Part shown: positions 11,171 through 22,700 of the stretch, piece after piece | Position numbering within the stretch: position 1 is the stretch's first letter | Layout of the letters: each line of letters opens with the position of its first letter | NCBI RefSeq assembly: GCF_036323735.1 | Contig: NC_086040.1 | Span: 58,052,391-58,116,390, forward strand | DNA from: Rattus norvegicus | Taxonomy: Eukaryota; Chordata; Mammalia; Rodentia; Muridae | Direction of reading: 5' to 3' | Length of the DNA stretch: 64,000 nucleotides | Program-made: the position numbers and the translations under genes | The notes under the pieces: generated by a model | The model's database searches: none | Told to the model about the DNA's origin: nothing | Seen by the model: only the letters and a program-made list of their open reading frames with translations

Positions 11171-11570
11171 TCTCCAACAAAGTCACACCTACTCCAACAT
11201 GGCCTCACCTACTCCAACAAGGCCACACCCACTCCAACAAGGCCACACCTACACCAGCAATGCCACACCCACTGCATCAAGGCCACACCAACTCAAACAA
11301 GGCCACACCTACACCAAAAGATCACACCTACTCCAACAATGCCACACCTACACCAAAAAGGCCACACCTACTCCATCAAGGCCACACCCATTCCAACAAG
11401 GCCACACATACTCCAACAAGTCCACACCCACTCCATCAAGGCCACACCCATTCCAACAAGGCCACACATACTCCAACAAGTCCACACCCACTCCATCAAG
11501 GCCACACCTACTCCAACAATGTCACACCTACTACAACAAGGCCACACCTACTCCAACAAGGCCACACCTC
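11171..11570 (+). repeat. 20-bp minisatellite, about 20 copies, inside a family A repeat
   Basis: The unit is GCCACACCTACTCCAACAAG with point variants. The array is in 20-bp register almost throughout, with one 1-base deletion near 11320. A 60-bp higher-order unit is repeated exactly at 11381-11440 and 11441-11500. The single-copy form of this segment exists in other family A copies (13.26-13.32 kb), so the array grew from the repeat's own sequence. Because 20 is not a multiple of 3 and the unit has no stop, all three forward frames stay open. Confidence 0.95.
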
Positions 11571-12065
11571 CTAATAGCATCACTCCTCATGTGTCAAGCA
11601 TTCAAACACAAGAGTCTATGGTGGCCCACTCCTATTCACACCACCAAACACAACAAATGGTAATTTGACTTCCAGGACACTGGATAATCTAACAATGACT
11701 GTCCCATACAAGGGTATTGAGAACCACATTGTATGCTCAGTCTATGATGATTGATGCCTCAGACATCTTAACCTCGTGCTGAAGGTACGTGTGTTTCCTG
11801 GAGGCGTTGGTCTTCAGTCTACAATGAGATATCAGAGAAGGTGGTTCGAATAATAGCAAAGGAATGCAGCAGCCACAGGAGAGATGAACTTGCCAGTGAG
11901 AGTGAAGGCAGGCAGACAAAAATCAAAGCCTCCTTCTTTCACATTTTTAAATCTGGGTTGCCACCAAAAGGTCCCACCCACATTAGGGCAATCTTCCTAA
12001 TTCAAATAACCTGATCAAGAAAATCCCTCACAAAAGTGGCCATATGCATGCATTTTAATTGAGTA

Positions 12066-12845
12066 GAGACCACTCAAGTCAGCAACCAAGATTAGTAATC
12101 ATGTCTACCAACTCTCTCATACAATTTATTTTTCTTGTTTGCTTTATATTTTGGGCCTGAGATTAACCAAGCCGTGCCACTCATATTGCTTAGCCTTGAA
12201 GCATTCATCTGCATTCTGTTCTGACTAGAAATCAAGAAGCACATTGTATGTCCACACCTCTCCTGGCAGATCCCTGCCTGACCCAGGAACCAGCCAGCTT
12301 GCTGTCCCTCCAGTCTCAGAGACTGGATGGCTGATAAAGAGGCTTCAAGTCCAAGATCAGAGCCTGGCAAATTTACTGAAGCCTGCTACCTGGCATGTAG
12401 ATGGTGCATTCTGAATATATTTTCCTGGGCTGAGAAGGTCCAGCAAGCTCTTTGGGGGTTCTTTTTAAACATAAGTGCACCAATAACACAGAGGAGGAGT
12501 GCATTTTTATGACTGAAGTCACACCCTCCAAAGTGCTGCTTCCGAATGTTGTCATCTTTGGTGACATCTTCCTAGGGATGGGGTAGGGGAGACATTTAGA
12601 TCACAGCAACCTCTACCGATGGAGATGGCTCTCCTCCAGCTTGCACCAGCATCATCAGGCTTCTGTGTGGAAGCAGCACAGGCAATGTAAGTCCCAAGAA
12701 TGTCCCTGTTATGTCTCCTTGGCCCTAATGTACCCTGTACCATGACCCTCACCCTGCAACAGCTGCCCTTGTGTGCCCCAGAGCTCAGCTTCCCTGATGT
12801 CAGGCACCTGGGATCTACCTCTATCTCCTTTTAAACACATTTGTT
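12066..12845. other. unassigned non-coding DNA
   Basis: No gene or clear repeat recognised. Confidence 0.35.
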
Positions 12846-12849
12846 AGCT

Positions 12850-13012
12850 AAAGGATATGGGTCAGTAGGTAAACTGCTTGCTGTACTTGCATGGAGACCT
12901 GAGCTTGGATCCCCAGAGCCAACTTACAAGTCTAAAGAGGTAGCATCCACTCTGACACCAGAATCAGGGAGACAGAGACCTGGGAACCTCTGAGGTTCAC
13001 TGGCCACCCCAT
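12850..13012 (+). mobile_element. B4-type SINE
   Basis: 'catggagacctgagcttgga', 'tccccagagccaactta', 'ccagaatcagggagacagag' and 'ctgaggttcactggcca' follow a B4 (ID-B1 composite) arrangement. Confidence 0.7.
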
Positions 13013-13021
13013 AGTCAATGT

Positions 13022-13345
13022 TTTACTTAGGGTTATACTGCTATGAACAGACACCATAACCAAGGTAACTCTTATAAATACAACATATAATTGGGGTTGG
13101 CTTACGGGTTCAGAGGTTCAGTGCATTACCATCAAGGTGTGAACATGGCAGCATCCAGGCAGGCATAGTGCAGGAGGAGCTGAGAGTTCTACATATTCAT
13201 CTGAAGGCTGCTAGGAGAATACTGGCTTTCAGGTAGCTAGGATGAGGGTCTTAAATCCCATACCCACAGTAACACACTAACTCCAACAAGGCCACATCCA
13301 CTCCAACTGTGCCATGCCCTCTAAAGCTGCCTCTCCCTGGGCTGA
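13022..13345 (+). mobile_element. rodent repeat family A, single-copy 20-bp segment
   Basis: It begins with TTTACTTAGGGTTATACTGC and 'gaacagacaccataaccaag', then 'cattaccatcaaggtgtgaa', 'gcatccaggcaggcatagtg', 'gctgagagttctacat' and a short 'ctccaacaaggccacatcca' segment. It is the reference for the unexpanded form of the 11.2-kb array. Confidence 0.8.
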
Positions 13346-13445
13346 ACATACACGCACACGCACACAGGCACACACGCACCCAAACCATCAAAGGCAACAG
13401 TTCCCACATTCCAGTGAGAAAAGCCTACCTCATAAACTAAGACAC

Positions 13446-13672
13446 GCACTGGCAAGATAGCTCAGCATGCAAGGGCACTTGCCACCAAGCCTGAGGATGT
13501 GAGTTCAATCCCCAAGACTCACCAGGCGGAAGATGGGACTGAATCCTACAACCTATTCCTTGGTCTCTACATATGTGTTGTAGCATGTATGTGTCTACCC
13601 TGACTAAGAAAAACTATTTCAAAGAGGAATGACACCCAAAATTGTCCTCTGACATCTACATGCATGCACATA
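13446..13672 (+). mobile_element. B2/B3-superfamily SINE, interrupted
   Basis: 'gcacttgccaccaagcctga', 'gatgtgagttcaatcccca' and, after an unrelated ~80-bp insert, 'attgtcctctgacatctaca' follow the order of a B3-like SINE. It is followed by a CA run that probably grew from the tail. Confidence 0.65.
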
Positions 13673-13686
13673 CAGATGTCACGAGT

Positions 13687-13687
<1 letters not shown>

Positions 13688-13736
<49 letters not shown>

Positions 13737-13744
13737 ACACACAC
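13688..13744. repeat. (CA)n microsatellite
   Basis: A nearly pure CA run with one CATA interruption, adjoining the SINE tail. Confidence 0.97.
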
Positions 13745-16700
13745 CACTTGTCTTGGAGACAGTCTCATGTAGATGTTTTTCAAGATAATACAGGTCTTAG
13801 TGCAATTCTTGTTCTAGTGTCCAAAGAGAGAGACATCTCTAATAGGGCCGGGTATGCACAAGATTTCCCATCTAAAGAAATAGAAAACGGGAATGTTATG
13901 TTTCCCAATTTCTGGTTGAAAATCAATGAATTCTGCTCTTTGACCTTGCACGTTCCTGCTTATCTTCAAAAGTGGTAGCCAGACATTGCTGTCACCTGGT
14001 CAATTTGAAGTGCCAATATGACATTGGGGTGGGACAGGGATGAGAGACATTATGGTACTGGTCTACGCACAAACCCACAGCTGTAGTGAGCCGTTCCCTG
14101 CTTCATTTGGCATAGTAGGGACAGCATCAGAGGGAAAGGGATTATGCCTCTTAAATAAGAAACAAGCTTACGCAGTTTCATAGGATATAAGCTGACACAA
14201 GCTTGGGTTTCTGTTGATTCTTGTCTTGAGTGAGTGAAGACATAGTTTTCAGCTTTTCCTAATAGGCTCTGGGTTTCCTTTTAACATTCTCATCTCAATG
14301 CTCTGAAATCCCACTCTTTGTGTGTAATCCCCTTATGGTGCTTGAATCACTCTGGTCAGTCCATTAGACCTAATAGTTACTTAATGTTCCCTTTTCAAAT
14401 ACACTGCTTGGGATGAGGGAGACAGCTTGGGGTGGAGCCTGAGGAACTGGACACAAGGTAAAAAACTAAGCATGGGTTTACGTTCTTGGACCAAGACATG
14501 GAGAATTCCGGGGATTTATTGCCTGCCCTTCTGGTCTATACTGGTTAGATTCAGGCCACAGAGAGACACTGGATCAAAAACAAGGTAAATTGGTCCTCTG
14601 GCCTGCATGTTACACACATGAGCACATACACGCATACCACATATGCATATATGCATACACACAAATGGTAAAATATGTTATTAAACATCCATGCATGTAA
14701 CGAATTTTCTTCAGAAAACCCCCAGAGCACTTTCTTTAAAGAGGAGATAGTTGCAAAAACAGATGCAAGGGAAAAGAAGTTGTAATGGAAACGAGTCTGA
14801 CACCCCTTCGTTATATGGGGATTCATGTAGACTTAGATTTTTTTTCAAACCTATTTTAATAAGGGTTCTCAAATGCTTAGAGCCCCCTTCTAGCCCACTG
14901 TCCAAAGGTAGGGGAGAAAAGATGATAAATAGGGCAAGTGGATGTGGACCTGTTTAGAAGTAGTTCTTTGGGGCAAATCCCATCTGAGCTGTCAGGACAC
15001 CGGCAGTCCAGTCCCGTAGTGTCAGGATACCAATAGTCAAGTTTAAAAAAAATGTCACCAAACACAAATCAGCACTGGTAGCACAATCTAGCAGAAAGGG
15101 TCGGGCCTCCACCAAACTGGCACTAGTCAGCAGGAGTGACCAGAACCAGCTGGAACACCAGGAGCTCTTTCCACATCTCAATAAAGTGAAGGTCAGTGAG
15201 AATCAAGACCAAGGAGGGATTGCAGGCAAACAATGCAAGCACCTAATCAGTGTCTACTGAGTCATACTTGTAATCTCTCCAAATATCACGTGACTTGCCT
15301 TAACGAAACCCCACATGAGTCTGCATCACAGGACAACCAGAAATTTCCACTTCAGACACCAGAGTGTGAGGAACAACAGAGAGACTGAGACATATGGAAC
15401 AAAAAAGGATGTCCCTTGAATTGTAACATGTCCCCAAATGACTGGGAAGGGAAGATAACTCTTTGCCGAGCTGCTAAATTCCATTTAAATTACAGTGGCC
15501 TCCAACAGGCCTGTTTCCTAAAATTGTCTCTGTTGTTACCTGATACACACACCTTATACTTTGGGACTGATGATGGACCTTCATTCAATAGCTCTAGCCA
15601 TCCTTTTGCTGCTTTGTAGGTTCTCCTTTCTTTCACATTCAACCCTGTAATACTAGATATGAGAGAAAAGAGGAGAGAGGGAAAGGGGATCTATCACCAT
15701 TAGACGACCTCCTGTTGGTTAGGGGCATCGAGTTCCTTGGGGGGCAAGTTTGATCTTCATTGTCAGGATGTTTAGTTTCTTCTTTGGGCCTGACTATTTA
15801 ACAAACTGCAACCAACAGCAGCCCACCTCTGGGGCTCTAGCATTTATATGTTCTCTGAAAAGTCTCCAGCATCCCATTTGTTACTCACTTGCAAAATCTA
15901 TCTGCTGCTGGCAAAATCACAACCCTGCTAGAGCATGAGGCAAATCATAGTCGGTCACTGTTGACAATCGGAAGCAATCCCATACCCCACAGCCTGGATT
16001 AAAACAAAAACATACTCTTATAATATTTCTATATTTTTAAATACACCAAAATTCTCACTGCAAATAGCCAGTTTCATTTGGCTATTAGTATAACTGACTT
16101 TCTATCCTTTAATCCACAGAGGGCATCCAGATTTGCTTGAACCAGTCATGCTAGCTTTGTTCTGTGCATGTCACTGGTGTTGAGGTGCATCAGAAGACTC
16201 ACTGAGACACACCAAAAATCTTCTGAGGAAAGATTTTTTTTCTGCCTGTCACAAATAGGGAGCGATCCAAGACAGTTTCATCTCTCTTCCTCCTCCTCCC
16301 ATCCAGGGTTGGAGTTCTGCTGTGGAGGAGTGTGATTTGTTCTCTGGGGATGCAGCCCCGATCTTGTGACTACATTATAGACAATCTGCTGAGGGCAGTA
16401 AGATGAGAAAGATGGATGAGCCAAGAGTCCTGTGGGATGGCTGGGCTGTTGAACTGATGCTGTGTGTGCTTTGGTGTTTCTTCCCAAGTAAATCACACTC
16501 TTGGGATTAGGGGATACTGATTGGTTTTATATTACTGTGACCAGACACATTCCCATCAGATATATTTATTGTGTTTGCCCTTCTAAGGCAAGAATTATTG
16601 CCAGCCTCATTTGAACTCACCTTCTGCCCTATTGGAACTCCACATTGCCAGCCCCTCCCCGGGATCTCCTTAGCAATTAGCAAACACACACTCAAATAAG

Positions 16701-17210
16701 GGCCAATGTCCCAGGAGGTGGATGTGATACAACAATAATTACACACACACTAGGAAGTTCAATGGAATATTATTTAAAATGTTTCTCCCCAAAGAAGAGT
16801 GAAGTCAATATAATTATAAAGTGACATTCTTTTATCTCCCCCTCTCACCGTTAAATGTTTGATAAATACCTGCTAAATATCTGACCTTTCTCAGGACCAC
16901 ACAACACAGATGATATAAACCCCTGCCTTCCTCATGATGACTGTGGGTGTTAAGTTATACCTCATGGACTAAAGGTATTTCTTTTTTTTTTTTTTTGTGC
17001 AGCATAAGGCAGATGAGGTTTCTTCCAGAAACTTCACATTTTACAAATGCAAAATGATCCCCTATTGAGAAACAATGCAAAATCCTTCATAGCTCAACGT
17101 GGCTTCCTGTCTTCTGATTAGAAATTTAACCCACATCGCATTGTCATGGAAGGAATGTGCACCTTACAGAGAGACTGTGGTCTGACAGAGGAATGGCTTT
17201 CAAAGTTTCT
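13745..17210. other. unassigned, mostly unique non-coding DNA
   Basis: No gene recognised. A short ACACATG/GCATAT tract lies at about 14610-14670 and a T-run at 16981-16996. Open frames of 60-90 codons are unremarkable. Confidence 0.35.
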
Positions 17211-17214
17211 AAGG

Positions 17215-17395
17215 TGGGGTTCTCGGGCTAAGGAGCTTGCTTAGCCAGTAAAGTGTTTGCCATGAAAGTATGAGGATCTGAGTTCAGTCCCTAGAACCCA
17301 CATTAAAAAATAAAAGTCAGACATGGTGGCCTGGAATCCTGGTAAAATAGAGGTGGACAGATGCATCCCCGGCGTTCTCTAGTCCACCAGCTTGA
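17215..17395 (+). mobile_element. B4-type SINE
   Basis: 'gaggatctgagttcagtccc', 'tagaacccacat', 'aaaagtcagacatggtggcc' and 'tggaatcctggtaaaataga' follow the B4 order. Confidence 0.7.
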
Positions 17396-17469
17396 CTGGT
17401 ATGTTTGTGGTATAAGTGTGAGACTTTATAGCAAGAAAACAAAGCAAGGCAGGGTGGACCTGTCGCAGT

Positions 17470-17800
17470 TCCTTCTCTTTGCTCTGATGAAATACTGTGT
17501 GAACTATCTCAGGGAGGAAAGGGTTAACTTCAGCTTGATCAGTGCCCATCAGGAAGAAAGTCAGGGCAGGAACTCAAGGCAGAGACTTGAAGGCAGCAGC
17601 TGAAGCAGAGGCCGTGAAGGAACAATTTCTTACTGGCTTGTTGCTTATTGCTTAGTCAACATGCTTTCTTCTCTAACCAGGACCGCCCAACCAGAGGTGG
17701 TGCCATCCACAGTGGACCTTCACACACCAATCATTATTCCAAAAGGTGCCTCACAGGTCTGTCCACAGGCAAATGCAATGGAGGCAAATACTCATCTGAG
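17470..17800 (+). mobile_element. rodent interspersed repeat, family B
   Basis: 'gaggaaagggttaacttcag', 'gaaagtcagggcaggaactc', 'agcagctgaagcagaggccg', 'caaccagaggtggtgccatc' and 'cacagtggacc' match the family copy at 36.75-37.13 kb. The database name is uncertain. Confidence 0.7.
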
Positions 17801-18427
17801 GTCCCCTGTAGTAAAAAAAAAAAAATAATAATAATAAATCCCATCGCGGGGTTACTCACCACAATGTTTTCTGTTCCTGAATGAAAGAAACACGCCCAGC
17901 CTCTATATCTACAGCAGCCCATAGCTGGGCAGCTGCCTACTCTCCATGCTGTTAGAATCCACCTCCCACCTCTTAATCGTGGGAGCTCAGTGTACAGGGG
18001 CAGCCTCCTTTTTCTTCTGCCAGGTATTTTGTTACGACAGTAAGGAAACTGATTAGCGCAATTAATAGCAGCTCAACTAACTAGAAGCAGTCTTGGGAGC
18101 CAAGGGTACTGTTCTGGCTTTGCGCTGGGTGAGGAGTTTGTGAAGATGCTGTTGTCTCCCTCCAGAATGATGAGTTGACATCTTTACATGCAAATGTCTG
18201 TGTGTGTCTTTGAGTGGCAGGCAGGGCCTTACCCATTGTAGCCGAGTGAGCTGATCCCATATGGACTGGAGTTGGCTCCCGCTCCATTGCTGTTGACTTC
18301 TGAGACCATGAGGAGAATGGGAAGCAGAGGAGGTCACTAAGTGACAAAAGAGGCAGGGAGGGACAATGTATCCACAAGCAAATGGTGGTGGCATCCTGCA
18401 GAAACAAGGAGAGGGGCAGGGAGCTCT
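17801..18427. other. unique non-coding DNA
   Basis: An A-rich run (17813-17837) ends the previous repeat. 18015-18080 contains 'ctgattagcgcaattaatag', a small homeodomain-type cluster. No gene recognised. Confidence 0.35.
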
Positions 18428-18430
18428 CTT

Positions 18431-18494
<64 letters not shown>
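18428..18494. repeat. (TC)n-(TG)n compound microsatellite
   Basis: A TC run passes directly into a TG run. Minus-strand His/Thr frames are artefacts. Confidence 0.96.
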
Positions 18495-18498
<4 letters not shown>

Positions 18499-19455
18499 CG
18501 CACTTGCATGTGCACGCACAGCCCTACTGACACTTAGGCTCTAGACACTCACCTTCCAGAATGCTGAGAGAAGGAGCATCTGTTGTGATATCCCCCACGT
18601 ATGGGCATGTGTTGTAGCCACTTTAGGGCACTCACACTGAATAACTTGCTGCTCTCAACTTGGCACAAGCTCAGTGGGGATGAAATGGGCACACAGACGG
18701 GGAGATGCTTGCCCTGAGATAACCCCTGTGGATCCTGTCATAGCTCTCAGCACTCTGGGTTGAGTGGGTGTATATCCCAGGGTCCATTTGTAGTCAGGAC
18801 CCTGTTCTTAAGCAAGTGCTATTCTTGATAGGATGAGCAGCCAACTCTTAGTGGGATGTCCGCTGCTGGAGCCACTGCTGGAGCTTCTCCTGGGACAGTG
18901 GTACTTAATGTGTTGGACTATTCCTCTCTTAGTGCTAGACACATGGAAAATCCGCTCATCCCCATGACTGCTCAGTGTGGGTCTACTTCCTCCCCTTCTG
19001 TTTATCACCATCTGAGAATTCAGGATGGGTCTTTATGTGCAGAGCTGTGAGGACTGTTCTCTGCTAGGTGAGCCTCTCTTCTCTCCACTTCCCCCAGCTC
19101 CAAGTCTTATTCATGTCAACATGGAAGAGACACAGCTGATGGTGTAGGACGTCCTTCTTAACTTCCCTGGGAGCTTTGTCAGAGCTGCTTAGATGGGCAG
19201 AACTTGTGTATTTCTGCCTGAAAAGACAGGTCCACTCTGTGGAAAAGGGAGGGGGCAACAGCCTTAGGGGTAGAACTGAGCCCAGCCTGCTGCGGTCTCC
19301 CTTGTGTTTCCTGTGCATCTTCATTACACAGTTTTGTTTGCTCAACTCAGTTTTCGGTAGCATCACTCTGGGCCCCTTTGCTTGTGGTTTGAAATTTTGA
19401 TCTAATGCTAAAGTAACCTCTGGAAAGGGGTGGAGCTGGGAGATGTAGATTCTTC
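18495..19455. other. unassigned non-coding DNA
   Basis: No gene recognised. A 150-codon minus-strand frame (19064-19516) has no recognisable domain and runs into the LTR. Confidence 0.35.
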
Positions 19456-19457
19456 TT

Positions 19458-19858
19458 GTAGAGGGCTGCAATAACTTTTGGCACCACAAGATGGCACTGG
19501 CTTCCATGCACCCCACGTGGAAGGCCGAGATAGTTTCGCCATTACAAGATGGTGCTGGCTCCGCCCTGCCACCCGACTTCCTTTAAGGAAGTTAACTGTG
19601 TGCGCACGTGCAAGAGTGCCTTCGTGTCAGGTCTTTGCCCACTCCAGGGCGTTCCTAATGAGATCCTGCGTAAGCAACCAATCAGGTGTGGATGCGCCGT
19701 ATTAGGGTGTATATAAGCCGCGTCATGCTGGTGTCCCAGGCGCCCCCTCTATTATTAATAAAGAATAAGCATTTTGGCTCCAGAAGGATTCATGTGTTCC
19801 CGCGTATTCTTGCTGGCGAGAGGTCGCGCTGGATGTCTTCTGTTCAACTAAATCACAA
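19458..19858 (+). mobile_element. solitary LTR, IAP/ERVK-like (tentative family)
   Basis: An endogenous retrovirus LTR in sense orientation. Two 'acaagatgg(c/t)(a/g)ctggc' motifs (19487-19501, 19548-19562) resemble the IAP-type 5' U3. A CCAATC box lies at 19678-19683, a TATATAAG box at 19710-19717 and AATAAA at 19757-19762, followed by a GC-rich R/U5-like end. No gag, pol or env sequence is seen on either side, so it is a solo LTR left by recombination. Exact ends and target duplication were not resolved. Confidence 0.75.
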
Positions 19859-21330
19859 CTTTTTAAGCGGAAGGTGAGGTCGTTGCAAGTTTAGCTCTTT
19901 TCCTCTCTTGGTTTCTTGTATCTTCCTCTTTGAGGCAGGGTAGTTGGGCAGGGATCCTGGCTGTTTCACACTGAACACCTTAGGTCTTAGGATGTGCTGC
20001 TGGGGAAACAACAGCCATTCTCTACAGCACTCCCTCCTTTAGCACAGGACCTTGGGAGATGTTTGGTATCTAAAGGACAGCACTAGCAAGAACGTTCTTT
20101 GCTCTCTCTTTAGTTACATTGACTGAATGAATGTTGCTTCGGCACCTCTGGTTTATTTATTCATGGGTTGTATTGGGAAACCTTTGGAACTGCAGCATTA
20201 CCTTCTGGAGGGAAGAAGGAAGCACAGAAGATTCAGGAAGCTTAAGAAACCTTTAAGGCTTAGGATTCTCGAAGGTTATGACGCTCAGGTCCTGTTCCAA
20301 AGAGCAAGCAGATGAGAACAATTGCCCCGGGGTTCGGGGCAACCATGATGATGGGGGCTTCTTGGGTGGGCTGCCTGCTAGTTGGGCTGAAATCTACAGG
20401 ATGTAGCTATTTTGAGTGTCACCCATGCTGGAGGGGGTTTTCCACTGATAGAGTTGTCTGAGCCACTCGTCTGCTCCTGAATAGCCATGATAAGGTAGAC
20501 CTGGCTAGAATCGTTCGTAGTTTGAGGACTACATGAGTTGAACACACATTGTTCAGGTCTACCCAGGATAGGTCACGTAACATAAGCTGCTAGACATTCA
20601 TGTAGGTTAAAAAGTAGCAGAAGTCACCCTATGTTAACATAACCAGAACCAGGTAGCAAACGGAGCAAAGCTAATGCAGGGTATAGGGCACAGGTTCTAG
20701 AGGACCCAGGGGAGGAAGGCTGTTCCTCATCCTCACCCCTCATCCCTGCACCTCTGTGCTGGTCCAGATACCACCAGGCAGGACGCCATCCTACAATCCA
20801 CATCTACACTGGTTTACCACCCAGATCCAATACTTCAGGAACCTACAGCACTACAATGACCTCACTGGCTGCAGGGAGGACACAGGCAGTACAGAAGTTG
20901 CTTAAAGTTAAAGGAGAACTATCACTCGTGTTGGGAGAGGACCTTTTCACTCTCCAGGAGCCTTGCGTGAGAGCTCGGGTCTCCTGGGATCCACAGGTCT
21001 TACTTCAGGGCTCAGCAAAGCTCAGGTCAAATGTAGTCATTGGTCGGAGCTGCCTTCCTTGCTAACTGAGGTGCCGTTCTTATATTTTCTGCCACAATGA
21101 AATTAACGCTTAATTACGGTAGCATGTTTTTCATCTTGTGATACACAGTGCTGACCCACGAAGGTTTAGGGAAAACATTAACATCTGTTTCCAGCTCTCT
21201 GCGGGAATAGGATGCTTGTTTCCTGTGGGGAAGTTGTGAGTTCACCTGGATACAGGTTATGTTCTAAAAGGGAAGGAGGGGACTCCAATCTGCTCTGTAG
21301 TAGTTGCATTCAAATACAATACTGTCGTTT
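19859..21330. other. unique non-coding DNA with one homeodomain-rich patch
   Basis: No gene recognised. 21065-21200 contains 'atgaaattaacgcttaatta' followed by CGGTAGCATG and looks like a conserved non-coding element. Confidence 0.35.
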
Positions 21331-21334
21331 TATC

Positions 21335-21431
21335 TTATCTGTCTGTCTGCCTGGCTGTCTATCTTATCTATCTAATCTATCATTTGTCTATAATCTATCA
21401 ACTATTTATCCATCAATCCATCCATCTACTT

Positions 21432-21478
<47 letters not shown>

Positions 21479-21590
21479 GTCTGTCTATTATCTATCATTT
21501 GTCTATCTGTCTATCTATAATTTGCCTATTTGCTATCTATCTCCCATTTGTTTATCTAATTTCTCTCATCTATTTATCTAAGGTGTGTGC
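21335..21590. repeat. (TCTA)n tetranucleotide repeat with degenerate flanks
   Basis: A core of about 11 pure TCTA units lies at 21433-21474. Degenerate CTAT/CTGT/CCAT units surround it. Confidence 0.95.
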
Positions 21591-21866
21591 ATGGGTGTGT
21601 GTAGATGCATATGTGTGCAGATGTGTGTATATGTCTCCACACTCAGGTAGAGTCAGAGAAGAACCTCAGGCCTCATCCTCAAGCATGGTCTGTGTTTTCA
21701 AGACAGAGTATCTAATTGGCCAGGAGCTTACCCATCATGCCAGCTGTGGTGGTCAGCAGATCCTGGGGATACTGTCCTTGTTTCCCCAACTGGCATTAGA
21801 AGCTTTCTCCACTCACGTTTCGATGTGGGTTCTGGGAATCAAACCCATGTCTTCATGCTTACGAGG
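21591..21866 (-). mobile_element. B4-type SINE
   Basis: 'gagtcagagaagaacctcag', 'ggttctgggaatcaaaccca' and 'tgtcttcatgcttacgaggt' match the complement of a B4-type SINE. The GT-rich left end is its tail side. Confidence 0.6.
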
Positions 21867-21867
21867 T

Positions 21868-22277
21868 GTCCTGGTTAGTTTTCACTGACATTTTGACATA
21901 ACTTAGAAGAGATTTGACATAGAGTCTCCTGGGAAGAGAGAACCTCAACTGAAGTGCTGCCTCAATCAGATTGGCTTGTGGTCTAATGTGTGAGAGACTG
22001 TCTCGATTGATAGGTGATGAAGCTGGGCCCACCCACTGTGGGTGTCATCATTACTAGGCCAGGGTGTCTGGGCTTCATGAGAACGTGAACTAAGCATGGG
22101 CTAGAGAGTAAGGCTGTGAGCAGTATTCCTTTGTAATTCTCTCCTCGAGTTCCTGTCTGATTGCCCACAAAAGCTGGTGAGCCAAGGTGCAAGCCAAAGA
22201 AATGTTTTCCTTCTACAAGTTGTTTTTGGGTAGAGTGTTTTATCACAGCTGTAGAGAGGAAGACTAATATGTGAGGC
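21868..22277 (-). mobile_element. rodent repeat family B, inverted
   Basis: It starts with GTCCTGGTTAGTTTTCACTG. It continues with 'gaagagagaacctcaactga', 'gggcccacccactgtgggtg', 'ccaaagaaatgttttccttc' and 'agagtgttttatcacagctg'. This is the reverse complement of the 36.75-37.13 kb copy. Confidence 0.8.
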
Positions 22278-22405
22278 AGACACTTTACTGACCTAGTGAC
22301 CTGCTTATTTGCAGTCATGCATTTTAAAAGAAAAAGGTTTAGGAATGGGCACCAAATGACTGACTCTTTCTAGGGTGAATACAGAAATCAGATACCACAT
22401 AATTA

Positions 22406-22408
<3 letters not shown>

Positions 22409-22456
<48 letters not shown>

Positions 22457-22700
22457 ATAAATATATATATATGTGTGTGTGTATGCATTATATATATAGT
22501 ATATTGTTTATAAACAGTATAAAGGTATCACATGTGTGAAACTAAGTGCACACATGCTAATATGTATATGTGTATTTATAAAATTATCAGTGCTTTCCAT
22601 GTATGTATGTTTATGTGTGCATGCATGCATGTGTGCTCATGTTCTTGGTGTGCATATGCATGCGGATATATGTGTCATGCATGTCTGTATGCATGAAAGT
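22409..22700. repeat. (TA)n and TG/GCAT-rich simple sequence
   Basis: A pure TA run of about 45 bp (22410-22453) is followed by TATG, TGTG and GCATGCAT-type units to 22700. Confidence 0.92.

Larger units (their letters stand above)
10225..12065 (+). mobile_element. rodent repeat family A, split by RPL19 copy and a minisatellite
   Basis: It starts with CTTAGTTAGATTTCCATAGC and 'gaacagacaccataggca', is broken by the RPL19 retrocopy, then resumes at about 10953 with 'taattcttataaaggaca', 'cagtttcattccattatcat' and 'gcatccaggcagacttggtg'. It continues through the 20-bp array (11171-11570) to 'ctaatagcatcactcc' and, after less clear sequence, 'atcaagaaaatccctcac' near 12015. The order matches the copy at 13.0-13.3 kb. 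Confidence 0.7.

Noticed and set aside
11019..11668. Thr/Pro/His-rich proteins of 157-214 residues
   Set aside because: They come from the 20-bp tandem repeat, which is open in every forward frame.
19064..19516. 150-codon minus-strand ORF
   Set aside because: No recognisable domain or family. It crosses into the LTR, and composition and context do not support coding.
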